A DNA stretch of 64,000 bases. It comes from JBEKTY01 sp049515555. Lineage in GTDB: Bacteria; Planctomycetota; Planctomycetia; Pirellulales; Thermoguttaceae. The position numbers and the translations under genes are program-made. Shown here piece by piece: positions 53,096 through 61,145 of this stretch. Numbering within the stretch: position 1 is the stretch's first letter; each line of letters begins with the position of its first letter. The stretch spans positions 21,867-85,866 of the forward strand of contig JBEKTY010000008.1 of NCBI GenBank assembly GCA_049515555.1, written 5' to 3'. The notes below the pieces were generated by a model. It was not told where the DNA came from. It ran no database searches and worked only from the letters and a program-made list of their open reading frames with translations.

Positions 53096-53249
53096 CCTCC
53101 CGCCCCGAGATATACACGACGACCGCGGAACGTGGTTGCGACGGTCGCGGAGTGCTTGGCGATGGCGGAATTCAGCGGGCATCCGTGCGTGACGCGGCGG
53201 GCGGTCGCCGCTCGGCGCGCTTCGACCCGGCGGCCCCGCTCCCCGACGC

Positions 53250-54317
53250 TCACTGCTTCTTGCGCTTCTTGCCCTTCTTGTGCGACGGCTGATCTCCGTC
53301 TTGCGGGTCGGGCTGTTTGCTGGACAGATTCGGCCTGGAATCGCTCGGGTCAGAAGGTATCGCCCCTTCCAGTGAGGCCATCGCAAACTCGTACAGCTTC
53401 TTCGAGTCCCGTTTGGCGGCCGCGCCCATTTCGCGCAACTTCTCGTTCAATTGATTCTTCGCGGCACTGAGATTCTGCTTAGCTCCCTTCAGGTCTCGAG
53501 CAGCAAACGCGCCATCTGTGGCCGCCACCCGACCGGCGCGATCCCGGCCATATTCATGTGTGTGTGCTGCGGCGACGCGTGCATCGGCTTCCTGGCGTAT
53601 CCTTTGCCGTTCCGCCTCACCCCGTGCGTGTATCGCTTTGTAAAGAGCTTTGTCTTTCTCCTCCTCAGCTTGCTTGCGCGATTCCGAAAACCAGCGCCGC
53701 ATGTTGCTATTCAACTCGCCTTCGTCTGCGGTACGCTCCTCCTCGACGGCCGACAGTTTTTTTTGGGCCTGGGCCAGTTGTTCGGAGCCCTCGGCGGAGA
53801 CGTACCCGTCCCCTTTCCGGACGACGATGGTTTCGCTCTCCAGGATGCCCATATTCCACTGTTGAAGGAGCCACGGAACGCCGTCCTTGAAGAGACACGT
53901 TACACCATGTTTCTTGTCGTCCTTATACTGCGCGTAGAGAAGCATCCGCTTCTCCTCATCCCAGACGCGGCATGGACCCTGGCGGTGGCCGTCCGGGTAG
54001 TAGGAAAGCGCCTTGACGTTGCCGTTCTCGTAGAGCATAGCGGACGGACCGTTCAGCCTGGCCACGTAGCGACTGTGCATACCCTTAAGCTGCCCTTCGG
54101 TGTATTGCTCCGCATAGAAGGGCCGATCCGGCGGAAAGCACTGTGTCCACCGTGGGTGGGCCTCGAAGGACGCGATTTTGAAACCGGCCCCGGAAGGTAA
54201 CTGGATCGACTCGCCGTCCAGACGTGGGGCGGGTGATTCGTCGCCGCGTGACACCCGCCCGGCGGCCAACACGGCCGCAACAATGACCATGACAGACAAG
54301 ACGCAATGTTGGAACAT
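53250..54317 (-). CDS. Secreted protein with MORN-like repeats and a coiled coil
   Basis: 355 residues from ATG 54317 (AAAGGAAGG upstream). Signal peptide about 1-22. Residues about 80-150 contain MORN/YwqK-like units: NGPSAMLYENGNVKALSYYPDG, GPCRVWDEEKRMLLYAQYKDDKKHG. The second half is a charged coiled coil (EEERTADEGELNSNMRRWFSE) ending in a Lys-rich KKGKKRKKQ. YwqK-type proteins are called antitoxins in databases but evidence is thin. Probably periplasmic. Convergent with the DUF2971 gene. Confidence 0.65.
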   Translation of the reverse strand: MFQHCVLSVMVIVAAVLAAGRVSRGDESPAPRLDGESIQLPSGAGFKIASFEAHPRWTQCFPPDRPFYAEQYTEGQLKGMHSRYVARLNGPSAMLYENGNVKALSYYPDGHRQGPCRVWDEEKRMLLYAQYKDDKKHGVTCLFKDGVPWLLQQWNMGILESETIVVRKGDGYVSAEGSEQLAQAQKKLSAVEEERTADEGELNSNMRRWFSESRKQAEEEKDKALYKAIHARGEAERQRIRQEADARVAAAHTHEYGRDRAGRVAATDGAFAARDLKGAKQNLSAAKNQLNEKLREMGAAAKRDSKKLYEFAMASLEGAIPSDPSDSRPNLSSKQPDPQDGDQPSHKKGKKRKKQ

Positions 54318-54786
54318 GACACGCCTTCCTTTCTGCAAACGCATGGGGTTACGGTTAGGGGCCAGAATGCGATCCCGAAAAAAAGGAGCCACCGTCCGTA
54401 CCGCTGGGGGAGCCCTGCGACGGGCTGCACAGCAAGCAACGTCCGGCGGCTCCCATACGGGAGCCCGCCGAGAACGTCTTGCTGTGCTTGGAAGGTGTCG
54501 CAGTATTCCCCCAGCCGACGGCCTTGGTTAGGCTGTTTCGATTTTCAGAACGTGGTTCTTTGTCCTCTGGGTTGTGGCGTGTACCTGCCCCGCTACGCTA
54601 CCTCGTCGCTACGGCAAAGGCAATACCCCCAGCCGGCAACTACGCCGGTGCAATTCTGCTGCCAAGCCTGTTTCCGCTCGCGGGCAGCCCATTGACACGA
54701 CTAGATGGGACGGTTAGCATGAATATGATGGTCTGGCCGGCATGTACCTTGACAGCGGGGGGATCGACAGTTAGCATTTGCCGTCC
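54318..54786. other. 469-bp region with a long hairpin, no gene
   Basis: Holds the imperfect hairpin at 54429-54486 and a short open frame (about 54550-54800) with no family similarity, possibly the remains of an older gene. Confidence 0.35.
54429..54486. repeat. 58-bp imperfect hairpin
   Basis: GCACAGCAAGCAACGTCCGG CGGCTCCC pairs with GGGAGCCCGCCGAGAACGTC TTGCTGTGC with a 4-nt loop. It looks like another short palindromic element. Confidence 0.6.
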
Positions 54787-55194
54787 ATGGGAACCCGGTG
54801 GAGAATTGAGTTTGAGGCCCGACATCCGAACAACCCCGACGGGGAAACGTGGAAAGTCGGAATCGCCTCTGGCTTGCTTGAGCTCCTCCAAGAGAAAGGG
54901 CATATTGTAAAGCAAGCGAGGATCTTGCTAATTGACGAAGTCCTTCGTGAAACATGGGCAATTTTCCAGGGTTGGTCGCGTCCCGGTACTGATGATTGCC
55001 TTGTTTATGTCGGGAATCCAGGGCAGGACTACCGCGGGCCAAGAATCGAAACCCCGTCACCGCCAGGCATGGTGTTTCTTGTTTTTGTGCTGCCAGATGG
55101 GACGATAGATGACTGGAACTGGCGCAAGGTCACGGCAAGTGACCCGGACATGCCCGAAGGCGTTATAGGGAGGAAAATATGGCCTCAGACCTGA
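54787..55194 (+). CDS. Small protein of unknown function, first gene of a pair
   Basis: 135 residues from ATG 54787 (a TTG three codons earlier is possible). No known family was recognised. It contains WRIEFEARHPNNPDGETWKVG, a helical segment GLLELLQEKGHIVKQARILL, and a C-terminal FLVFVLPDGTIDDWNWRKVTA. No signal peptide. Lower GC than the core genome. Its end overlaps the start of the next gene by 16 bp, so the two are translationally coupled. The arrangement resembles small accessory or toxin-antitoxin-like modules but there is no direct evidence. Confidence 0.55.
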   Translation: MGTRWRIEFEARHPNNPDGETWKVGIASGLLELLQEKGHIVKQARILLIDEVLRETWAIFQGWSRPGTDDCLVYVGNPGQDYRGPRIETPSPPGMVFLVFVLPDGTIDDWNWRKVTASDPDMPEGVIGRKIWPQT

Positions 55195-55550
55195 AACACT
55201 TCCTTGCGACCCAAATCGGCGATGTTGCCTTCCGTCCGTACCTCGCCATCAGTCGTGAAGGGGACGCGCTTACCGCGTACTTCAAACCCGATGCGGACTA
55301 CTCGGAGCGGTTGACTGACCATGTAACACTGTATCGTTCGATTGATTCCGACGAAATTGTTGGCTGCCGCATCAAGGGAATCTCGGGCATCCTCGAGGAC
55401 CTTCCAAACTTCTTGCACGTCGATCACAACGGCGCGAAGCTCTCGATGGTCTTTTGGTCGTTTCGTGGTGGTGTTGACGACGAGAAACTGCGCGATACGT
55501 TCAGGCAACTTGCGAAGGCTGCTGGCGATATGCCGCTACAGACAGCGTGA
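55179..55550 (+). CDS. Small DUF2283-like protein
   Basis: 123 residues from ATG 55179, with GGGAGGAAAAT just upstream. The central segment GDALTAYFKPDADYSERLTD HVTLYRS then EIVGCRIKGIS has the pattern of DUF2283-type small proteins (Y-x-xAD-x-Y...V..D..G.IVGIEI). This family is common near toxin-like genes and in mobile DNA. Coupled to the gene at 54787, followed by a T-tailed terminator. Confidence 0.6.
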   Translation: MASDLKHFLATQIGDVAFRPYLAISREGDALTAYFKPDADYSERLTDHVTLYRSIDSDEIVGCRIKGISGILEDLPNFLHVDHNGAKLSMVFWSFRGGVDDEKLRDTFRQLAKAAGDMPLQTA

Positions 55551-55575
55551 ACTTGGAATGATCGGTGGCTTCTAG

Positions 55576-55602
55576 GGCCGGCCTGCTGGGTCGGCCTTTT
55601 TT
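55576..55602 (+). terminator. Rho-independent terminator
   Basis: GGCCG (55576-55580) and CGGCC (55592-55596) with a GC-rich loop, followed by TTTTTT. It closes the two-gene unit. Confidence 0.7.
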
Positions 55603-55615
55603 GTGCCGAGCGTGT

Positions 55616-55730
55616 TTAGGACCGCAGAATCAATAAATGTACTCATCTCGCTCCGCGAGATGGGCTTTAATCTCGCGGAGCGAGATGAGTACGCTGGCGA
55701 ACACGACAATAATTGATTCGCCGGTCCTTA
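55616..55730. mobile_element. Family B palindromic element (MITE-like), copy 2
   Basis: 115 bp, inverted relative to the copy at 12733-12847. Starts TTAGGACCGCAGAATCAATA and ends AATTGATTCGCCGGTCCTTA, with the GTACTCATCTCGCTCCGCG hairpin inside. No coding capacity. Confidence 0.88.
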
Positions 55731-55800
55731 ACAGCTTGCGCCTTGCCGGGAATGTTGCCAGGCAAGGTAACGGGGGGTAGAATGGCAAACTATCGGCACA

Positions 55801-55842
55801 GTGAGAAGCCCTGTTCTTCTCGGGAAGTACGAGGCTTCTCAC
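55801..55842 (+). promoter_or_regulatory. Hairpin in the leader of the PEPCK-aminotransferase gene
   Basis: GTGAGAAGCC (55801-55810) and GGCTTCTCAC (55833-55842) are perfect 10-bp arms with a 22-nt loop, 33 bp upstream of the GTG start. Could be an operator or mRNA control structure. Confidence 0.45.
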
Positions 55843-55874
55843 TAATCCATCCGGAAAGTGGATAAGGACTTAGC

Positions 55875-58800
55875 GTGACTCAGCACCGGAAACTGCGGGA
55901 ATGGGTGGAAGAGATGGCCCGGCTGTGCGAGCCGGACCGCGTGGTCTGGATCGACGGATCGGAGGAGGAGAAGGACCGCCTTACCGAGGAGGCCGCGGCC
56001 GCCGGCGAGGTGGTGCTGTTGAACCAGGAGAAGTTGCCCGGCTGCTTGTATCACCGCACGGCCCTGAACGACGTGGCCCGGACCGAGGACCTGACCTACA
56101 TCTGCACGACCCTGCCGGAAGACGCCGGCCCGACAAACAACTGGATGTCGCCCGAGGAGGGCTACCGCCGGGCGGGCGAGATCTTCAAAGGGGCCATGCG
56201 CGGCCGAACCATGTACGTCATCCCATTCTCCATGGGCCCCGTCGGCTCCCCCTTCAGTAAGATCGGCGTCGAGCTCACCGATAGCATCTACGTCGTGCTG
56301 AACATGCGGATCATGACGCACATCGGCAATCCCGTCGTGAAGCAGCTTGGCGCCGGCGGTGAATTCACCAGGTGCCTGCACAGCAAGGCCGACCTGGACC
56401 TCAAGCGGCGGCTGATCCTGCACTTTCCCGAGGACAATACCATCTGGAGCGTGGGCTCGGGCTACGGCGGCAACGTGCTCTTGGGCAAGAAGTGCCTGGC
56501 CCTGCGGATCGCCAGCTACCTCGGCAAGCGCGAGGGCTGGCTGGCCGAGCACATGCTGATCATGGGCGTCGAGAGTCCGCGGGGGCAGGTCGAGTACATC
56601 GCCGCCGCCTTTCCCAGCGCCTGCGGCAAGACCAACCTGGCCATGCTCCTCCCGCCCGACGGCCTGAAAGTCAAAGGCTATCGCATCTGGACGGTGGGCG
56701 ACGACATCGCCTGGATGCGGATCGACACCGACGGGCGGCTGTGGGCGATCAATCCGGAAAGCGGATTCTTCGGCGTGGCCCCCGGCACCAACATGAAGAG
56801 CAACCCGGGCATGATGAAGACCATCGGCCGGAACACGATTTTTACGAACGTGGTGTTGGCCCAGGATGGGACGGTGTGGTGGGAGGGGGGCGACGGCGAC
56901 CCGCCCGCCGAAGGCTGGGACTGGCAGGGCCGGCCCTGGCGGCCCGGACTGAAGGACGAAAAAGGCAACCTGGTGCCGGGGGCCCACGCCAACAGCCGCT
57001 TTACCGCCCCCTTGCACCAATGCCCCACCGCCTCCTTCCGCCTGGAGCACCATCACGGGGTGCCGATTGCGGCGATTGTTTTCGGCGGCCGGCGGGCGCA
57101 GTTGCCGCCGCTGGTGTACGAGGCCTTCGATTGGGAGCACGGCGTGTTCGTGGGCGCCACGATGGCCTCCGAGCGGACCGCCGCCCAGGTCGGCAAGATC
57201 GGCGAGGTCCGCCGCGACCCCATGGCCATGCTCCCCTTCTGCGGCTACCACATGGGCGACTACTTCGACCACTGGCTGGCCATGGGCCGGCGGATGAGCA
57301 GTCCGCCCAGAATCTTCCACGTCAATTGGTTCCGCACCGACTCCAATGGCAAGTTTCTCTGGCCGGGCTACGGCGAGAACCTGCGGGTGATCGAGTGGAT
57401 CCTCGACCGCTGCCGCGGCGCGGCCGACGCCACGCGGACGCCCATCGGCTACGTGCCCACGCCGGAGAGCCTCGACCTGACCGGCCTGGACCTCCCGCGG
57501 GAACAGTTGGAAAAGCTGCTGGCCGTCAACCGGGCCGACTGGTATCAGGAGACCGACGACGCGGCGAGCTTCCTGCAGCAGTTTGGCAACCGGGTTCCGC
57601 GGGCCCTGTGGGACCAGCTTGAAGGCCTGCGGCAGCGGCTGCGGGCGCCCATCGCGCTGATGACGCCGGGGGCCCAAATCCGCCCCCTGGCCGCCGAGCT
57701 GAACGACGTCATCCAACGCGAAAACCCGCACGTCTACGCCATGCTCTCCGAGCTGGGCAAGCGGCTGTTCTTCCCCAAGGGCATCCTGGCCCAAAGCGCC
57801 GAGGCCAAGGAAAAGGCCAAACGCTACGACGCCACGATCGGCATCGCCCGCGAAAAAGGCAAGCCCATGTTCCTGCCCAGCGTGATGAAGTACTTCAGCG
57901 GCCTGACGCCGGCCGAGGCCCTGACCTACGCCCCGGCCACCGGCCAGCTCGAGCTCCGCAAACGCTGGCGCGAGGACCTCCTGCGCAAGAACCCCAGCCT
58001 GGCCGGAAAAAGCTTCTCCATGCCCATCGTCACCGGCGGCGTGACCCATGCCCTGAGCCTGATCGGCGACCTGTTCGTGGATAAAGGCGACATGGTGCTG
58101 CTGCCCGACAAGTTCTGGGAGAACTACGAGCTGCTGTTCGGCGTCCGCTTCCAGGCGCAGTTGGGGCTGTATCCGTTCTTCAACGCGCTGGGCAAGTTCG
58201 ACGCCGAGGCCCTGCGGCAGGCCCTGGCCACGCGGGCCGGAAGCTGGAAGACCGTGCTCATCCTCAACTTCCCCAACAACCCCACCGGCTACTCCATCAG
58301 CCGGGCCGAAGCCGACCAGATCGTGGCCGTCCTGCGCGAGGCCGCCGACGACGGCCGCAACCTGGTCGTCGTCTCCGACGACGCCTACTTCGGCCTGTTC
58401 TACGCCGACGACCTGCTGCAAGAGTCGCTCTTCGCCCGCTTGGCCGATTGCCACGAGCGGATCCTGGCCGTCAAGGTGGACGGGCCCACCAAGGAAGAAT
58501 TCGTGTGGGGATTCCGCACCGGCATGGCCACCTTCAGCACCCGCGCCTTCTTCAGCAGCGACGCGCTCTATAAGGCCCTGGAGAAGAAGGCCGCCGGGGC
58601 CATCCGCAGCGCCGTCTCCAACTGCTCGCAGCTCAGCCAGTCGGTGCTGAGCAAGGCCCTGGCCCAGGAGGCCCTCCTGCGCGAGCGGCAGGAGAAGAAA
58701 GAGATTCTGCAAGCGCGGGCCCGCCGCGTCGCGGAGATCCTCGCCAAGCCCGAGTACGCCCGCTTCTGGGAACCCTATCCCTTCAACGCCGGCTACTTCA

Positions 58801-58997
58801 TGTGCCTGAAACTCAAGGGCCTGGATGCGGAAGCCTACCGCAGGCACCTGCTGGAGAAGTACGGCGTGGGCGTGATCGCCGACGGCGACCGCGACATCCG
58901 CGTGGCCTTCTCGGCGGTCGAGGTGGGCGACCTGGAGGATCTCTACGCCGTCATGGCCGCCGCCGCCGCCGAGTTGCTCGACGGAAACGCCACCTGA
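55875..58997 (+). CDS. Fused PEP carboxykinase (GTP) - PLP aminotransferase
   Basis: 1040 residues, GTG start with AAGGA upstream. Residues 1-~590 are a complete GTP-type PEP carboxykinase: RGRTMYVIPFSMGP, FPSACGKTNLAM (reactive Cys250, P-loop Lys252), WTVGDDIAWMR, NPESGFFGVAPGT, IGRNTIFTNV. After a short join, residues ~610-1035 are a fold-type I aminotransferase: PATGQLELRKRW, NFPNNPTGY, VVSDDAYFG, and DGPTKEEFVWGFR with likely PLP Lys873 followed 8 residues later by Arg881, the spacing of aspartate aminotransferase. PEPCK makes PEP from oxaloacetate; an aspartate-type transaminase would supply oxaloacetate. No stop or frameshift separates them. Substrate of the second half is inferred. Confidence 0.9.
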   Translation: MTQHRKLREWVEEMARLCEPDRVVWIDGSEEEKDRLTEEAAAAGEVVLLNQEKLPGCLYHRTALNDVARTEDLTYICTTLPEDAGPTNNWMSPEEGYRRAGEIFKGAMRGRTMYVIPFSMGPVGSPFSKIGVELTDSIYVVLNMRIMTHIGNPVVKQLGAGGEFTRCLHSKADLDLKRRLILHFPEDNTIWSVGSGYGGNVLLGKKCLALRIASYLGKREGWLAEHMLIMGVESPRGQVEYIAAAFPSACGKTNLAMLLPPDGLKVKGYRIWTVGDDIAWMRIDTDGRLWAINPESGFFGVAPGTNMKSNPGMMKTIGRNTIFTNVVLAQDGTVWWEGGDGDPPAEGWDWQGRPWRPGLKDEKGNLVPGAHANSRFTAPLHQCPTASFRLEHHHGVPIAAIVFGGRRAQLPPLVYEAFDWEHGVFVGATMASERTAAQVGKIGEVRRDPMAMLPFCGYHMGDYFDHWLAMGRRMSSPPRIFHVNWFRTDSNGKFLWPGYGENLRVIEWILDRCRGAADATRTPIGYVPTPESLDLTGLDLPREQLEKLLAVNRADWYQETDDAASFLQQFGNRVPRALWDQLEGLRQRLRAPIALMTPGAQIRPLAAELNDVIQRENPHVYAMLSELGKRLFFPKGILAQSAEAKEKAKRYDATIGIAREKGKPMFLPSVMKYFSGLTPAEALTYAPATGQLELRKRWREDLLRKNPSLAGKSFSMPIVTGGVTHALSLIGDLFVDKGDMVLLPDKFWENYELLFGVRFQAQLGLYPFFNALGKFDAEALRQALATRAGSWKTVLILNFPNNPTGYSISRAEADQIVAVLREAADDGRNLVVVSDDAYFGLFYADDLLQESLFARLADCHERILAVKVDGPTKEEFVWGFRTGMATFSTRAFFSSDALYKALEKKAAGAIRSAVSNCSQLSQSVLSKALAQEALLRERQEKKEILQARARRVAEILAKPEYARFWEPYPFNAGYFMCLKLKGLDAEAYRRHLLEKYGVGVIADGDRDIRVAFSAVEVGDLEDLYAVMAAAAAELLDGNAT

Positions 58998-59089
58998 AAA
59001 GTGGGTCCTTCACAGACGCCGCCGGTCCAGGCAACATGGCCCGGGCGTCGTCATCGCCCCTCTGACTGGCGAGCGCCCTTGCGGCGGGC

Positions 59090-59914
59090 TTACTCCTCCC
59101 GCGTCGGGTCGCCCGCCAGGAGCTTGCCGTCGGCCCGGTCGCCGAGCTGCTGATAGACCGCCATGTCGAGCCCCTCGTGCAAGAAGCGGACGGCGCCGTC
59201 GCCGAACAGGAAGAAGGCGCCGCCGGAGTGGGCCGAGCCGAAGCCGCCCACGGCCAATTCACCCGCGGGGGCGCTGCCGTTAATCGGCGTGCCCGTGTTC
59301 CGCAGCGTGGCCCGTGTGCCCGACATCCAGCCCAGGTCGGCCGGGTCGAACCGCTTCTCGCCCAGGAACATGGTGTGCGCCAGGCCGTGGGTCACCTCCC
59401 GGCTCGAGACCCGGCTGTCCAGGAACAACACGCCGTGGTTGTCGCGGTCGATGGCCGCCGCCTGGTCGTGATGGCAGCCGGCGTAACTGCTGGCGCCGAT
59501 GCCCTCCGGCCGCTGGTTGAACTCCGACGGGCAGACCAGCGTGCCGACGCGCACTGCCCGCACCGGCGCGTTCTTCGCGGCGTAGGCCCCGGCGGCCAGG
59601 TCCACGTTCTTGAATGCCACGCCTTCGTCGATGTAGGGCAGCAGGTGCACCGTCCAACTGATGTGGTTGCCCTGCGGCACGCTGCGGATGGGGCCCTTGT
59701 CGGCCGTCGTGCCGGGCGGCAGCGTGCCCTGGGCCGTCTCGTAGCCGGTCAAGCCCAGGCCCAACTGGGCCAGATGGCCCTGGCACTTCGCCCGCCGGGC
59801 GGCCTCCCGCGTGGCCGAAACCCCCGGCAGCAACATGCTGATCAGGATCCCGATAATCACGATGACGACGAGCAGCTCGACCAACGTGAACGCCGATCGC
59901 CGATGACGGTTCAT
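59090..59914 (-). CDS. DUF1559 prepilin-like protein
   Basis: 274 residues. MNRHRRSA|FTLVELLVVIVIIGILI is a type IV prepilin leader and N-terminal helix with Glu5; the leader is only 8 residues. The C-terminal part (LLPYIDEGVAF, PVRAVRVGTLVCPSE, SGGAFFLFGDGAVRFL) is the DUF1559/H-X9-DG type domain found in large families in planctomycetes. It should be processed by prepilin peptidase and be assembled in a pseudopilus or be surface-exposed. It is the last gene of the overlapping operon and has no repeat in its leader. Confidence 0.92.
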   Translation of the reverse strand: MNRHRRSAFTLVELLVVIVIIGILISMLLPGVSATREAARRAKCQGHLAQLGLGLTGYETAQGTLPPGTTADKGPIRSVPQGNHISWTVHLLPYIDEGVAFKNVDLAAGAYAAKNAPVRAVRVGTLVCPSEFNQRPEGIGASSYAGCHHDQAAAIDRDNHGVLFLDSRVSSREVTHGLAHTMFLGEKRFDPADLGWMSGTRATLRNTGTPINGSAPAGELAVGGFGSAHSGGAFFLFGDGAVRFLHEGLDMAVYQQLGDRADGKLLAGDPTREE

Positions 59915-60408
59915 GGCCTGGCTCCTTCGGTTTCCTGGCGGCAGCGGGCCCGCCGATGCGGTTGATCGGGATAATCGGCCTCGACGCTGATGGTGCGGCG
60001 GCCGGGCTGCTCGGCCGCGGACTGGACGCGAATGACGACCACCCCGGCGTCGGGTCCGCCCAGCTCGCCGGCTGAAACGTGCCACGTCTCGCCGCGATAG
60101 TCGGGCTGGGCGGCCAGCCGGGCCACGGCCCGCTCGATAGCCGATTGGGCCAGCCAGCCGGCCTGCGCCTGCTGCCACTGGCTCCGCAACGCCTGCCGCT
60201 GGAGGGCCGCGTGCCGTACGACGGTCAGGAAGAGGGCCGTTGCCACGGCCAGCGCTACCAGGAGCAGCAGTAAAACAAACCCCCGCCGCCGTTGGCCGCC
60301 GCGCCGGGTTGCGGGCCCCGGGTTCGGGTGCCACTGCTGGCTTGTCCAGCAGTGCCGGCAGCACGGGTGGGCAAGCCACCCATGGCAACCTGCGGGTTGA
60401 TTCCTCAT
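59911..60408 (-). CDS. GspK-like pseudopilin
   Basis: 165 residues, overlapping both neighbours by ATGA. The hydrophobic helix GFVLLLLLVALAVATALFLTV lacks the usual Glu5, as in GspK minor pseudopilins; it is shorter than classical GspK. The leader is 43 residues, of which about 7-28 (GCHGWLAHPCCRHCWTSQQW) are encoded by a family C repeat. The body contains QWQQAQAGWLAQSAIERAVA. The protein would cap the pseudopilus tip with GspI and GspJ. Confidence 0.72.
   Translation of the reverse strand: MRNQPAGCHGWLAHPCCRHCWTSQQWHPNPGPATRRGGQRRRGFVLLLLLVALAVATALFLTVVRHAALQRQALRSQWQQAQAGWLAQSAIERAVARLAAQPDYRGETWHVSAGELGGPDAGVVVIRVQSAAEQPGRRTISVEADYPDQPHRRARCRQETEGARP
60326..60390 (-). repeat. Family C hairpin in the GspK-like leader
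   Basis: GGGTGCCACTGCTGGCTTGTC on one arm and GGGCAAGCCACCCATGGCAAC on the other, in frame with the pseudopilin. Confidence 0.85.
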
Positions 60409-61145
60409 GGCTGCTCCTTAGTATGGGCCGACAAGTAACTTCCGTACTCATCACGCTCCGCGTGATGCCCTTCCTCTCGCGGAGCGAGAGGAGTACGGGA
60501 AATGCGGACCTTATCCTTCGGCGGTTCCTCAGTTTGCGTGCCCGCGTGATCCCGGCCCAGTGCGGCCTCGATCCGCAGTGTGGGCCCCGACAGGCCCGGC
60601 GACTCGATCGAAAGACTGACCAGCCGCGGCGAAGCGGCCTGCTCGATATCGATCGCCGCCGCGGCCTGATCGGGCAGGGCGAACCGGTCTTGGGGACTGT
60701 CCCGATTTTCGTCCGCCCGTCCGCCCGGACGGGCCGACAATGGGACTGTCTCCTTCGGCCCGGTCTGCTCGCGGCGGACGATCCCGCCCCGCTCCAGCCG
60801 GTAGACAACTGACCGGCCCTGGGGTAGTTGCAGTCTGAGGGCTGCCTTGTCGGCCTCACGGACCGCGGCCGCGGCGCTGGCCTGGTGAACGTCGCGGCGA
60901 AACTGCTCCGACAGCCGGCCCATGCTGCTCACCCAGCGGGTCTGCCCCCGGGCCGTGCCGTCCAGTTGCAACACGGCCCCCAGCAGGGCAATCGCCACGC
61001 CCGACACCGCCGTGGCAACGGTCATGACCACAACCATCTCGACGAGCGACTGCCCGCGACGTTTCCTTACCGGTCCCCTCTCCCTCCGGGAGAGGGCTAG
61101 GGTGAGGGAAACGACGGGCGATCCCACCGCTCGATCAGCCTTCAT
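60405..61145 (-). CDS. GspJ-like pseudopilin carrying three repeat insertions
   Basis: 246 residues from ATG 61145, overlapping the upstream gene's stop. The prepilin site is RKRRG|QSLVEMVVVMTVATAV, with Glu5; the leader is 31 residues. Residues 13-24 (SLTLALSRRERG) come from a family F element, about 129-151 (GPKETVPLSARPGGRADENR) from family D, and the last 30 residues (RTPLAPREEGHHAERDEYG) from a family B hairpin. The rest (LGAVLQLDGTARGQTRWVSS MGRLSEQF) looks like GspJ minor pseudopilins. Frame is kept through all three. Confidence 0.75.
   Translation of the reverse strand: MKADRAVGSPVVSLTLALSRRERGPVRKRRGQSLVEMVVVMTVATAVSGVAIALLGAVLQLDGTARGQTRWVSSMGRLSEQFRRDVHQASAAAAVREADKAALRLQLPQGRSVVYRLERGGIVRREQTGPKETVPLSARPGGRADENRDSPQDRFALPDQAAAAIDIEQAASPRLVSLSIESPGLSGPTLRIEAALGRDHAGTQTEEPPKDKVRISRTPLAPREEGHHAERDEYGSYLSAHTKEQP
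60444..60496 (-). repeat. Family B hairpin in the GspJ-like C-terminus
   Basis: GTACTCATCACGCTCCGCGTG pairs with CTCGCGGAGCGAGAGGAGTAC, loop CCCTTC. Only the hairpin, without the long ends of the 115-bp copies. Confidence 0.8.
60692..60760 (-). repeat. Family D repeat in the GspJ-like gene
   Basis: GGGGACTGTCCCGATTTTCG ...CCGACAATGGGACTGTCTCC, 69 bp = 23 codons, in frame. Confidence 0.85.
61074..61109 (-). repeat. Family F element in the GspJ-like leader
   Basis: CCCCTCTCCCTCCGGGAGAG GGCTAGGGTGAGGG; 36 bp = 12 codons, in frame, before the cleavage site. Confidence 0.85.

Noticed and set aside
52190..55550. Prophage or integrative element
   Set aside because: No integrase, phage structural gene, tRNA target or direct repeats at the borders were found.
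57600..57700. PEPCK and aminotransferase as two genes with a start in between
   Set aside because: There is no stop at the junction and no ribosome site plus start codon at a plausible second gene start. A fusion is the simpler reading, although sequencing error cannot be excluded here.
55842..58847. A 1000-codon open frame antisense to the PEPCK-aminotransferase gene
   Set aside because: High-GC codon bias creates open antisense frames. Its translation has no recognisable motif, whereas the plus strand has complete enzyme signatures.
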